Origin: Tetraselmis striata
Taxonomy: Eukaryota; Chlorophyta; Chlorodendrophyceae; Chlorodendrales; Chlorodendraceae
Assembly (NCBI GenBank): GCA_006384855.1
Contig: VCJN01001508.1
Span: 186,001 to 250,000 of the forward strand
Direction: 5' to 3'
DNA: 64,000 bases
Shown: positions 21,873 through 33,863 of the stretch, piece by piece
Layout: the number at the start of each line of letters is the position of its first letter
How positions within the stretch are numbered: position 1 is the first letter of the stretch
Notes under the pieces: model-generated
Databases searched by the model: none
Told to the model about the DNA's origin: nothing
The model's input: the letters and a program-made list of their open reading frames with translations, nothing else
Translations under genes and position numbers: made by a program

Positions 21873-24800
21873 ATGGCGGCGGTGTCCTTCAGCGAGGGGC
21901 AGATGCAGGTGGAACATGGGCTGGGTCCGGAGCCGACCGGACTGTCGCGGGCGGCGGACGACAGCCGCGTGAGGCGAGTGCCACGCGAGCCCCGCCCCCG
22001 CCCCCCCCAAAACCCCCTGCTTCCTGGCTCTGTGGCACCGTATTCTCCATTCACCCCGCTTTGCTTCGTGACGCAGACTTGTCTTCGAGCACATGGATGT
22101 TCTGCGGCGCGGGAAGATAAACTTCCCGGACCTAGTGGCCAGGTAGGCGGGGCGGCGTGGTGCATTGGTAACTGGTTGCCATGCACAGTGGGGAGACCCC
22201 CCCCCCCCCCCCCCCCCTATGTGATTCCTCATCCTGTGTGCCTGGGCGTGTGTGTGACTGTTGCGTTCACCCACGTCCTCGCAGATTGCAGGGCTGCATT
22301 CACGCGGGGGATTGCGGCCTGAATCGGAACCTCACGTGGCGCGGCAGCTCCCCGGCGGCAGCGGCGTTGCGGGTCCTGCTGTCTCTGGATGCCATGGAGA
22401 TGCGGCGCATGGGGTATGCCGAGTTTGTGCACTTCCTCTGCTGCTTCATGCACGCGGGGGGCGCATCGCTCGGGTGCGCCACCCAACGCCCGTGTCCCAT
22501 CCCCACCCGTGCCGGTGCCGTCCCCACACGTGCCATGCTGCGGCGCGTCCCTAAGCTTCTGCCTGCTGGCGGTAGGGACTTCCTTGGCGCATTGCTCACG
22601 TCATTTGACCTACAGTTCAGCCTACCAGCGGAGCAGAACAGCGAGCTCCTCATTCGCGAGGACGGCAGGCCCCTAGAAGGTACTGTCACCCCCACCCACT
22701 TGGTTCTGTTTGGGGCCCCAACCTCCCATGGACTGTGCCGCACTCAAGAAGGGACAAGTAGCCTGCCTCACCCTCTGGTGGCTGACCGCGCATGAGCTGT
22801 CTCCCGCAGAGCGCCGGCTGGAGGGCATGTATGAGGCGCTGAGTGCCGCGGGGAGCAACGTCGTGAGCCTGTCCAGGGTGGCCCAGGCGCTGGAGGGGTA
22901 TGAGCCGTCGCGCGAGCCGGCGGACTCTGCCCGGCAGGCCGCTGCCGCCAAGCTGGCGGAGTACCGCAGCGCCACCGCCCCGCTGGACCGCTTTTCGTTT
23001 GCTCGGTGCATGACGGAGTTCGCGCAGGCTATGGGCGTGGGGCTGGACGAGGTGGTGGACTACCTCAGCGCCATCTTCCTGGCCTCCGGTCCGGAGTTGC
23101 GCGGCGCCAAGGTGTCCGGTAGGCAACCTCACCACTGCACCTTTGGTTCACTGTACGCCTGGCAAACCTGCGATGACCCTTTCATGAGACACAATTCGCA
23201 CGAACAAATTTTTTGCGACCTCCCCCCTCCTTGCAAAGAAGTGGGGAACTATGAACTAGTTCTATCAAAATCTTTCTAAATAATCTATTGTATCAAAATG
23301 ATACACATGTACGTATATATATGCATATGTGTAAATACTTGTTCATTATATGCGGAACTGTTGGCACTCTGTGGCGAAACAACACCTTGTTATGGGGACC
23401 CCCAAATTGAATGATATCGTAGGCGCCAATGCGGCAATGGTACCACTCTGAATATAAACTGGCCGTCCTGCCGGAGGTCAAATAACGGCAACACTATGAC
23501 AGGTATATGACAAATGGTTGTATGCATCTCCGATCTGAAGCTCGAATTCCGGTTTTTTGGGGTGCGCCAGCATTAATAGTCCCATCTCCCACTCCCTCCC
23601 CTCCTCTTCTCGGGTCTCCTCACTGCGGCAATGGTCCCACTCCCTCCTCACTCTGAATAAGAACCGACCGCCCTGCCGGAGGTCAAATAAAGCCAACACT
23701 ATTGCGGGCATATGACAAATGGTCGTATGCAACCCCAATTTGACGCTTGTATTCCTGTCTTAGTGTCGCCGCATTGCCACATGTTAGTCGCTATAGTCCC
23801 ACATCCCCCCTCTCGGCCTTTCCTCGGGTCCACTTGGTGAACCTAGTGAACCTTCGCAAACCACCATGATCCCACCGCTAGATGCCTTCCCTACCCTACA
23901 GCACCTACCCTTGTCAGTTCCCCATCAACCCTAAAACCCCCTAAAACCTTAAATCCCTCAGAGCTGCTTGAAGCCCTGCAGTCACATCCCCCTATGCACT
24001 AAGGAACCAGGATGCCTTGTCAGGGTACCTGTGGGTATGCGCTTTAGGGTACGCATGTGGCCTACTGTCCCCGGGGTGAGCGCAGGATTTCCAGGCATTT
24101 TGACTGTCGCTGATGACCGACTATCCCCCCCCCCCCCTTCCCCCCCTCTCCACCCTTTCTGGGCCGGATGCAGGAATCTTTGCGGGCTGCAGGCTGGTCC
24201 GACTGGACTCTGTGCAGGATGTGGCAGGGCACAAGTCGCTGCGGTCGTACTTCCTGGAGGACCTGGAACTGGAGGACGAGGATGGTGAAGGGCATGAAAG
24301 GGGCGAGGGCAGCCCCTCCGCGCCCACGCCACCGCCCAAGGCCTGTCCGCCACACGGCGCGCGGCAGACGCCGGGTGTGCGCTCCGAGATGGAGGACAGC
24401 TACATCACCATCCCCAACTTCCTTTACGTCAACATGCAGGACAGCCAGAAGGAGAAGTGGCCGGTGCGCCTGGCGTCCGCCGAATCCTTCCAACGCTTCG
24501 TCCCCGTGCGCGGAGCGCGCCGCCAAGGCTGGCAGGCTGCACGGCCTGGAGGAGGGGCTGGAGGGGCTTGCAGAGGAAGCGGAGGGCGTCGACACGGCGG
24601 GCTCAACCCCTGCCAGCAGCGGCAGCGGCAAGGAGACCCTCGCGGCGCAGCTCTACAGCGACACCTTTCACTTTTTCGGCGTCTTTGACGGCCACGGCGG
24701 CGCGGCCGCGGCCATCCACTGCACCAAGCGGCTGCACACGCACGTCGTGGCCGCGCTGCGGCAGCGACCTGACGGCGGCGGCGGCGGTGGCGGGGACGGG

Positions 24801-26435
24801 GAAGGCAGCCCCCCGCTGGTGCGCAAGCTGCCCTCCCGCACACGGTCGCGTGTGGACGTGCTGGAGGTGCCCCTGGAGAGCGTGGTTGACGGCGGCGCCG
24901 AGCCGCCCCAGCCCCCGTCGACGCCCACCAAGTCCCCTACAGCCCCGCCGGCAAGCCCAGATGCCTTCACCTCCTCACCTGCAAACTCGGGTCCCATCAA
25001 CGGGCACTACATCGAGGGCGTCTCCACTGTGGGCGACCTGGAGGACGCACTCTCCTCCGCCTTTAAGCGCACCGACGAGGAGTTTTGCGCCACAGACGGC
25101 GCGGATTATGTCGGCTCCACCGCCGTCTGCACGCTTGTCGGCAGTCGCTTCCTCTGCGTCGCAAACTGCGGAGACTCGCGCGCCGTGCTGGGCCGCGCCG
25201 GCGGCCAGGTGAGCCACCCTAAGGGGCGCCCTGTGCGGCTGTGCAACACGCTTTGACGCGTAAACCGGGTATGGAAGATGTAGTACCATTCGTCGATGCC
25301 TGTCGTCTGGCATGGGCGCCGGTAGTTAGCAGATGCCCCCCCCAGCACCGGTCTGGCCAATGTTTACATATCGACTGCTATTACTACAACAGATTCGCAG
25401 CTATTGGCAGTGGTTACTAGTGCCGACGATATTTCGAATTTGATGGCTTGCGAGTCGTCCAGATCGGGAATCGATTACACACAGACACTGGCATGGTGGA
25501 TATATGGCAGGATGATTTAGTTGAATACACATTCGGGACCGGGCTTTTCATACCTTTTCATTGCGATGGCATCGTCGATGTGCCAGATGGGCTACTTGTT
25601 GTCCCAACGCCACCCAGCTGCCGCACTCCCTGCAGCGGCTTCCGCCGTGTCGCTGAAGTCTGCTTGCTCTCACGACAACTGAGACTGTGATGATCCTATG
25701 TTATTTCACTGTGACGTATGATATTTCTGTTACGGTCGACATTTGTAGTAGGCACCGATAATTTAAAGCGTGCAACGGCGACTGCGTGTGCAGGTGGTGC
25801 AGTTGACGGACGACCACAAGCCAGACCGCGAGGACGAGAAGAGCCGCGTGGAAGCGGCGGGCGGGCAGATCCTGTATTGGAACGGCCGACGCGTCATGGG
25901 AGTGCTGGCGATGAGCCGCGCCATCGGTGACCAGTGCCTGCAGCCATACGTGATCCCGGACCCGGAAATCACTGTTGTGCAGCGGCGCGACGATGACGAG
26001 CTGGTGGTGATGGGCAGCGACGGGCTGTGGGATGTGCTGTCGAACGAGGAGGCTGTCGCGCTGGCTCGGAAGGCCCTGGCACGTGCGGGTCAAAAGGGCG
26101 CGGACGCTCGGTCGGCCGCCAAGGTCGCCGCCACTGTGCTCATCCGCGCCGCGCTGAGCAAGGGCAGTCGCGACAACATCACCGTCATCGTCGTGGATCT
26201 CACGTCGACGCACTCGGGCGAGCTCGCGGCGCCTGGCGAGGGTGGCGTCGCTGCGAGCCGAGGCGCCATCGCGCGTGGGGGCTCGGCCGACCACCGCTCG
26301 CTTTTCTCGTACGACAGTCACTACAGCCCACCGGCTTCCAAGTGCCGGCATTTGCGCAGCGAGGAGGCACTCGCGCCCAAGCTCGGCCACGTCGACACAA
26401 TTAACATGGGCGGTGACAAGCCTCCTGCCACGTAG
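21873..26435 (+). CDS. PP2C-type protein phosphatase with degenerate EF-hand-like N-terminal region
   Basis: This is a predicted Mg/Mn-dependent Ser/Thr phosphatase. The exons are 21,873-21,968, 22,090-22,142 (acceptor could be 22,077), 22,285-22,679, 22,810-23,118, 24,174-25,208 and 25,794-26,435, about 842 residues. Phases match at every junction, including the 1,055-bp intron that joins the two halves (G|GA). N-terminal half: FEHMDVLRRGKINFPDLVA and MRRMGYAEFVHFLCCFM resemble EF-hand helices with poor Ca loops. C-terminal half: all PP2C motifs are present, namely RSEMEDSY, FFGVFDGHGG, GSTAVCTLV, VANCGDSRAVLG, LTDDHKPDREDE, VLAMSRAIGD, MGSDGLWDVLS and SRDNITVIVVD. There is one oddity. Between about 24,495 and 24,545 the frame moves by one base, from RSEMED to the GHGG frame, with no room for an intron. 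This is either an assembly slip in a C run or a real lesion. The first exon is the least certain. Confidence 0.8.
23400..23760. repeat. Imperfect tandem duplication inside the PP2C gene's long intron
   Basis: CCTGCCGGAGGTCAAATAA, CAACACTAT, ATATGACAAATGGT and GTATGCA occur in order from about 23,468 and again from about 23,672, a period near 204 bp. GCGGCAATGGT precedes each copy. The duplication lies wholly inside intron 23,119-24,173. Confidence 0.8.
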
Positions 26436-28202
26436 TTCGAATGACCGGTCGACTGCAGCTGCGCGGGAAGGCTGCGGCAACTCGACGGCCTGGCCTACGT
26501 GCTGGGCACCGACGAAGACCGGTAGACCCGCCGACTAAGGGACACAACTGCTGATGCTGGTTGCACAAGTCGGCCGATGCAGCCTTGAGACGTGGTTTCA
26601 TGCCGAATGATGAAGGAAGTGTGCTTGCCCGCAACAGTAGTCGGAACCCGTAACTCTAGCACACCCGATACTAGCTATAAATGCCATTGGAAAGCGCCCC
26701 CCCCCCCCCCCCCCCTTCCACCAACACCACCACCATCGCCCTTCCCCTCGTTTTGTAGGGATTACTCAAGTGTATGTAAAGAACGTCAGTGATCCCTGAC
26801 CGGGGCATACTCAATGGACACTGCTCATGAACGGAACACTGTAGCCCAGCACCATGTTACACGCTTCATTTTATACCACTCTTACGGCGGCTCATTTTAT
26901 GCACATAAGTCGCACACTTGAGGGCAGCATGGCATAAATGTGTATAACCACCCACGCGCAGTCAATCTGGGCATGAAGGTTTTCCGTAGCCCTGCTTGTT
27001 GGGTGCCCTTTGACGCCATCGTGGATGGATATACACATGTGGTAGCTGTAGGTCCGCCGTACATCGCACGGGGCTAAGATTATTATCCCTTCCCGGTAAG
27101 GGCGGCCCCTGCCTGATCCTGGCAGCCGCTGTGTATCTGCCTGAGCATGAGGGAACAGCTGGAGTCTTTCGGGTTCGGTGCAACCCGCTCGATCTGTGGC
27201 ACCCCAGCCTTCATTGGAGTGTGCCGGCCTCATCAGTGGGGCGGGCGTGCGGGATCTTCGCGTGATAGAAACTGGGACTTCAATTCATGCTGGGATATCA
27301 CCTTGGTGTCGGGTTGCTTTGCGGAGGGCTCTGGCGGTATGACTCTATCACACGCAGGTGTGCCAACATGTGGGGTGCAGTGCGGGCAAGGAGAGGGGTT
27401 CATCCAATGGATTCTCTTGCAATAGTGTAGAGAGATTTAAAAGACCGGTTAAGATACCGCCTTACAGGCCTATGGCTATGCCTACAGGGTAATGGGCTGA
27501 ACATGTGCGTTGTCTGCCCGTAGCCCCGTACTGATATTTGATCCCCCCTCCCCCCCTGTACTGCGAATCCGATGGAGTACGTTCATGCACTTCACCTATT
27601 TGCAGGTCAATGGAAGCGTCCCCCCCCCCCCCCCCCCCCCCCCCCGAACCCCCTCTCGCATAATCCACCGCGCCACATCGCAACAACAGAGGACAACCTG
27701 AATCTCCGTGATCCAGCCCGTGAATCCCATTGCGGGACTAGAGCATGATGATAGCATAATGGGTGTTGGCACAAGTGTGAGTGTTCGGGTCCGCCGTGGC
27801 TCCAAATCCACAAGCGCATGTGCCACCCCATCCGGTGGTGTGCACCGGTGCGCGTACATGCGTGTGTGACAGAGAGAGAGTATAATCTTACATGGAGCTG
27901 AAGATGGTTTGAGCGCATCATCACGTCCCAACATTGGGCAGACAGCCAAGCCCTCCGTAAGCGGCAGCCAAACGCTGGGGGGGGGGGGGGGGGGGGGATA
28001 TGGGTATTCCATCATCGGGATGGCTAAAGTCACCTACAATTCCATGTCAGGTCTGAGTCTTTGCCTCTCTTGGCTTGATAATATGAATATCTACACGTTT
28101 GCCATCACAAGTGACCCCTAACTTAAGAGAAGCTGACCAGCTACCGCTGTGCCTGGCCATACAACAAAACTACGTGGCTCGCCACTGCTGGATAACGGCT
28201 GC
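26436..28202. other. Shared 3' region between the convergent PP2C and SGNH genes
   Basis: No coding sequence is recognised. TGTAA at about 26,774 could end the PP2C transcript. Three homopolymer runs lie here: C at 26,697-26,715, C at 27,620-27,645 and G at 27,977-27,997. The first is C on the PP2C sense strand and the last is C on the SGNH sense strand. Confidence 0.5.
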
Positions 28203-29489
28203 TCACAGTGTCACATCAGATTCCGCCTTGACGTAGGTGGCGGCCTTGAGGTCGGCCTCCTTGAGCTGCGCCTGAGCAGCGGCATCAGCCGCCGCCCGGC
28301 GCTTCATGGCCACGGTCCAGGTGATAGTCAGCGCGGCGACCGCAAGGACGAGGGCGGCCGCCAGCGCAGCAGTCAGGCTGACATAGAGCACGCTCATGCC
28401 GCACTCGGCCTCCTTGGCAGAAGCAATGTCCACTTGGTCAGCCGGGATGGGGAAGCGCAGCAGCGCTCCAAGCGGGCCCAGCTCGGCCTCGCAGGTGGGC
28501 TCCAGGTTGCACACTTTCTCAAGCGGGTTCATGAACGAATCGGCGCAGAGGGCCTCCTCCACCGTGTGGCCGGCGCCAGTGGCAACATCCACCATGTGGC
28601 ACTCGGCTGTGCGGCGCTGCAACCCGCAGGCGCCGGTGCAGTTGGACCAGGAGTTGTAGCGCCAGCGGTATATGGTCTCGTTGCCCTCCTCCTCCACGTA
28701 GTGCATGGGCTCGATGTCCGTCCAGTTGGTGAAGGCGTTGCCGCCGTTTGAGTTCACCTTGATGTTCCTGTACTTCTTTACGGCGTCTGCGATGTCGTCG
28801 CAGTAGTCCATCATCTCGCTTTTGTCGAAGTGCAGGCCATCCTTGAGCACGCCCTCCTTGAACTCTCCGTTGCGCTCGAGCACAACCTTCTCCGCATCGT
28901 GGAAGTCCACGCAGCGGCTCCGGTACTTGCGTGCGTACTTCTCCAGCTCCTTGTTGGCGTTGGTGATGCACTTGTACAGATCCATGTCCTCAAAGTCTTC
29001 GCCCTCAAATTCGCTGTCATCCTTCTCTGGGTAAGACGTGGGCAAGATGCCCTGGATGACCACCTGCGTGTCCTCCGAGTAGTACTTGATCGCCTCCACA
29101 GCATCCTCGATGTTGTCCACAATGTCGTCATAGTCCCTGCCCTTCCGGCAGTCATTTACGCCCACCGCGAGGTACACCACCTGCGGGCGCAGGTCTTCTT
29201 CGTTCTTGAAGATCCAGTGCACCATGTCCGCGACGAAGTCACTCCTGATGCCTGTGCGTCGTCAGCATGGGGCAGTGAGACAACAATAGGTCCCAGCCAA
29301 ATTCGATGCTGCTTTCAAAGACATGAGCGCACTGAGACTCACCTCCGATGCCCCAGTTCAGGCCTTTCTTGGAGAAGGACCGGAAGATCTCCTTCTCGCA
29401 GCTGCTCTTATCTGCCAGGTTGTTGATGATGGAGTCTCCAATCAATATGATCCTTGCCTGACGGGTGAGGTGAGGAAGGCAGGGCCAGA

Positions 29490-29524
<35 letters not shown>

Positions 29525-30011
29525 GGGGAGCTTAGAGACGAACTCTAATATCAACGAAAAGCTCAGCGAAATGATAGTGATTGTTCGACTTCGCCGACAT
29601 GCGAGACGTCGACGGCGTTCCATCTGAACCACATACCTTGTTGCGATAGCGCTTGGCCTCGCGCATGAAGTTCTCGGCGTACTTCCTCGAGCTGCCGCCG
29701 CCGCTCGGCCTCCGCCCGCGCCCACTCGGCTTCCGAATGGACCGGCAGCTGGCCTGGGCCGTAACCTCGCCACCCTCGTCCGCGGCTTCAGCGCCGCCGT
29801 CGACGGCGGCCTCCTCAACAACGCCATCGCCTTCAATGTCCTCTTCGTCGACATCCGTGAAGAACACTTCGTCGAGGGGGTACTCGCTAGGCACCAGTTG
29901 GCCGTACGCGACTTCGGTGTACTTGACGCTGTCGGCCGACGCCGCCGCCGTCAACAGTGCGAGCGCCGAAACGAGCAGCGCCGCCGACGCGGCCGAGCGA
30001 TGCCGGAACAT
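28203..30011 (-). CDS. Secreted/membrane-anchored SGNH hydrolase with thrombospondin-1-like module
   Basis: The exons on the minus strand are 30,011-29,637, 29,457-29,343 and 29,251-28,203, with matched phases 0 and 1, giving 512 residues. Residues 1-27 form a signal peptide (ALLVSALALLTAAASA), followed by an acidic linker. The SGNH/GDSL esterase fold has block I IILIGDSIINN (nucleophile S134), block III VGVNDC (N196) and block V KDGLHFD (D301, H304). The order and spacing fit the family. Residues 360-417 form a Cys-rich module starting WRYNSWSNCTGACGLQRRTAEC, the W-x-x-W/S-x-C/CG/R pattern of thrombospondin type 1 repeats. A membrane helix (about 450-478) is followed by KRR and a short Ala-rich cytoplasmic tail. 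N-glycosylation sites (NWT, NET, NCT) fit an extracellular position. The substrate is unknown; polysaccharide or lipid esters are candidates. The first intron carries a C32 run on the sense strand 34 nt before its acceptor. Confidence 0.88.
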
Positions 30012-30837
30012 GCTTTCTCCTGAGGACAGCAGAGACTACAGCCGTTAGACGTGCCTACAAGCGCTTTCGGTGGTGTCGATCTTTGCGGCGGGCAGTGGTA
30101 GGTGCTCGTGTCTTAAGCTGGCGCCCGCGGCATGCCGTAATCCTTAAATGATGCACAAACACCTCAGCGTCTTGGCGACCGTGCCGGTATAATACGTATG
30201 GCCCGATAATATCCCAGCGGCCCGCGGACCGATTGTATGTAGGCGTGACGCGCAAAAGGGCAATAAAAGTATAAGCTCGCCGCGGGTGCAGGTGAAGGGG
30301 TTGGGCGAGCCAGCAAATGTCGAGGGCGGCGGGTCGAAGTTGGTTCGGTCTCGCAGCATGGCAGGCCGGGTGCTGCAGATGTCGGGTTTACTGCAGCTTG
30401 ATGGGGGGGTTTTAGGACGTTTTACTGTCGCAATTCCAGGGGACTTGGTTTTTGTGATCTGTTACTGGCAGCCTGGCAGGTAGTGAAGAGGATGGCAATG
30501 GATCACTATCTGGGATGGCATACCTCTTGGTTTTCGCCGGCAACTGTGGAGCTTGTCTGAATCAGCCTCGAACTGCTGCTCGCGGCGAGTTGATCGAGCG
30601 AGCCGAGAGATTGCGGGTCGGGGTGCTGAAACGTTATGATGCCTTGCCGCACAATGCCGACCTTGATACGCAGGCATTCCCTGCTGGAGTGTACCGCGAT
30701 AGCGCCGCAAGTCATCCCGGCGGCGCGCGCAGCGCGAGTATCGGAGGATTGTATTCGCGGGCGGCGGGCGCTACTGGTGGGAATAATTACAAAACGGCCA
30801 GTACCAAATCCACCGCGAAAAGCAGCACTAACGATCA
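30012..30837. other. Upstream region of the SGNH gene and spacer
   Basis: No recognised coding sequence is present. A short plus-strand frame at 30,515-30,844 has no known motif and runs into the end of the retroelement fossil. Confidence 0.45.
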
Positions 30838-30843
30838 ACAGTA

Positions 30844-30883
30844 GCCGCTTGAAAGCGGCCCGCATCCCGCATGAGGCGGGATG
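30844..30883 (-). other. Paired 3'-terminal hairpins, second copy
   Basis: GCCGCTT(2-nt loop)AAGCGGC at 30,844-30,859 and CATCCCGC(5-nt loop)GCGGGATG at 30,863-30,883 are perfect stems. Compared with 19,286-19,325 the loops and some stem pairs differ but both stems are kept. Confidence 0.7.
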
Positions 30884-31817
30884 GATAAGTGATGCGCGCC
30901 CGGTTCAGATTCCGGGCCGCGCGTGCACATGTGCGGCTGCGGGGTCGATCCACGGACGCGCTGTGCAGCTTGAATAACGGGATGGCAGACGAATTTGCGC
31001 CGTTTGATGAGGCAATGAGCACGCTCTCGAGCCGCCACTAAGCTCAAGACCCCGAGGAAATCTCACGCGAGTAAGGCCTTCTCATGAGCCCGGGTGGTGC
31101 ACCGAGTGCCCCGCGTTGAGAGGGCGCCCCGGCATGCGGCCAAGCAGCATGATTTCGACACCGCGCACATTGCGGCGAAGCCACCCCTTGCTCGCCTCAC
31201 CCACGCAATGTGCCAAAGACCATGCCCGTGCGCTCCGACATGTCGATGCTGTCCCAGAGTGGGCCCATCTGTGCGGGCTCCGTGTTGCGCCACGCCGCAT
31301 CCCGCACTGCCAACCCCAGTTTCGCATGTCGCCCAACAAGGAGCGCTCAAACCGAATGATCAACAACCGTGGCCCGGGGCACCACAGTGTACTTGACATG
31401 TACCACATAGTCTTGAACTGCATCAGCGTAGACTGCAAGCTCTATGGATCATAGCTCCCCGTCACAATGTTGAACGCCGGGAGAGAGAGCTATCCGTCCG
31501 GCACCATGTCCTCGAGTTTGTCCCTGCTAGGTGCGGTGTTGCCGAGAGGCACAACGTGTTGGAACAAGTCATCCACCTCCCGGCGTACATCGATACGCAG
31601 ATCGTGAACACAATGATCGCGGAAGGCGTCTGCGATAGCAGCCATCGTGTTGTACACGCCAATTAGCGTCTCCGGCGGGTGCCGAGAGGTTCACGAGCGC
31701 GTCGCCATAGAGGTCGACAGTAATGGGGTTGTGCTCTATCGAGGGCAGGATGATCTGTCTCCCAACCATCGGGGGCATGCATGTATGGGCTAGGCAGAAA
31801 GACAAACCCGGGAGCGA

Positions 31818-31879
31818 CCCCCCCCCCCCCCCCCCCCCCCCCCTAAACCCTAAACCCCCCCCCCCCCCCCCCCCCCCCC
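31818..31879. repeat. Telomere-like CCCTAAACCCTAAA between two poly(C) runs
   Basis: C26 (31,818-31,843) is joined to TAAACCCTAAA and then C25 (31,855-31,879). The centre is two units of the plant/Chlorella-type telomere repeat CCCTAAA. It lies inside the RT fossil. Confidence 0.85.
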
Positions 31880-33863
31880 GCAGCTACTGCGGAGTCATGA
31901 CCGCCCACGCATTGCCGATGGGCACCGTCCACATGCCCGACGCCGCGTCGAGCTAGCCGAACAAGGCCCGTTCTCAGCGCATGTGACAGAGAGAATGCCC
32001 ACCTAGCGCTCGTTTTGAAGCATAGAGTTGTTGGCCTGGTCCAAGAATGCCGTCAGCGGACGTCCGCGTCAGCGAGGTGGCCGGCAGTAGCTGTCTGAAT
32101 GCGCCCCCACGCCTCGCGTGCGCACCCCCGCGACGTAGCTAGCCGACCCACGAGCATCGTCGAGGAAGTGATCATACTACCGAGCGGAAGAAGTTGCGTT
32201 GATTGAAGCTGCCTCAGCCGAGTACAGACTCAAGCTATGGCTCAAAGACATCGGGGGTGGGTTCGGACTTCCTAGTAAGGAAACTCCAGAGAATGTCGTT
32301 CATGTAGCCGATGAAGCGCGGCATCACGGACGGTGGCCACGCGGCGGATGCCAATACCCTTCAATTGGGTGGGGAGGTGAAGCCGCCTTGCTACGCGCCT
32401 GACCACTATCGCATCCTCGCTGAAAGTAGCCGCCTCCGCTGCCGTGGATTCAAGGTAGTGCAAAGGCACCGCCAAGAAATCGGTGACCATCGGATTGGCG
32501 CCGGTGCCGTACGCGGAGAGATCAAAAGAGACCCCTAGCACCCGCTTGACCGCCGCGAGGACGGTGGCGTCCACCGCCTCTTCGAAGGCATGCACCTCGA
32601 ATGGGAGGCAGTTGCGGAGCCAATATCCCGCCATGTCTTGCATGCAATGCGTGAGCACGGCCCATGCGTGGTGATGCATATGGCATGGGTGGTTGGCAGA
32701 TAGGAGCTTGCTCAGGCTGGCGTCCACCTCGTCTTATGTTGTAGCTCATCCACCTTGCCGCGCATGTTGGCATGCACATACCCTAGCGATCCGAGCGGCA
32801 TGTTGAGGACCGGGCTGCCGTGGTGGCCATTAAGCTCGGGCCACTCGATGTCGGCCGGGGCCTCGCGCCGCGCGGCCTCCATGACCGCGATGTACTCGTG
32901 CATCTTGTCGAAGCGCACCTCAAGACCCACGGACGCCTTGATGGACGTGCGGAAGGTGTGAAGGTCCGGCCAGCCAAACGTGCTCCGGAAGGTTCACCAA
33001 ATATCCAGCGTCGGCGTTGAAGCGCGCCGCCCCGCTTGTGACCTCAAGCGTGTTGTCGCACTCCTCCACCTTAGGGTGAATCACGACACAGAAGGGTGTC
33101 GTAGCCAACGGCGCGCCTTGTTGCGCGCGCCGTCCTCCGACCGCAGAGGGGCGGACCGATCGTCCACGAGCAGAAACGCATCCGTGGAGAGAGGCCATGA
33201 GCGCAAGGATAACGGGGTGGAGAGGAGAGCAATGACTCGATGCGACGTTGGGTGATGGTGATGCGGCGCCACGCCTTGTTGGAAGCGTTGTGAAGATCAT
33301 TGCGGATGATGACGGAGCGCGGGACAAGCTTCTCGGCGATGAGGCGCACCGTGGATGAGCACCGAGTCCCCTGCGGAGATTATGCCGACGCTGAGCTGAG
33401 TCGGCGCATTGCCACACACACGTACATTTCTGTTTTGATTCCATGACCACCGCCCGTTCCGCCGCGCGCCGCTCCGCGTCCCCGACTGCCACATGCCAAA
33501 CGTCTTGGGCCCCGCCCGCGCCTAGTGTCTTACCATGGGCCACAAGCATGGATAGGCGAAGCGCCGGTTGAATGTAATGGGCAAACGATCTTGGAGGTAT
33601 ATATATTGAGGCGACCTCCGACATGGCGCGCACCGCCGCAGGCCCCGACGATGGGACGTATATTCGCCCACCAAGCAACTGAGATACTCGTTGCGCATGC
33701 TTGAGGGCCCCGCTGCCACGTGATGCTTGAGCTGTTGGTACGGCACGTGCATGTCATCAACCATCAGGGCGGATTCGTCGACCGGAATATCATACGCAGT
33801 GTCAAGGATTCGTACGCTGCTGGTACGTGTACGCCGAGTACCGTAGTGTAAACCGCGCCACAT

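Larger units (their letters stand above)
30838..33863 (-). mobile_element. Reverse-transcriptase element fossil, second copy, minus orientation
   Basis: From right to left the minus strand shows a segment between RT palm and thumb (EVRFDKMHEYIAVMEAARRE ... GSPVLNMPLGSLGYVHAN near 32,900-32,750), the thumb (GYWLRNCLPFEVHAFEEAVD), ATVRDAALHRLHE, a diverged C-terminal part (FERSLLGDMRNWGW near 31,340) and a 3' end matching 19,100-19,337. The fragments keep the order seen in the other copy. It is broken in several places and interrupted by C-rich sequence at 31,818-31,879. An origin from a LINE-like element is likely but not proved. No terminal repeats were seen. Confidence 0.6.
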
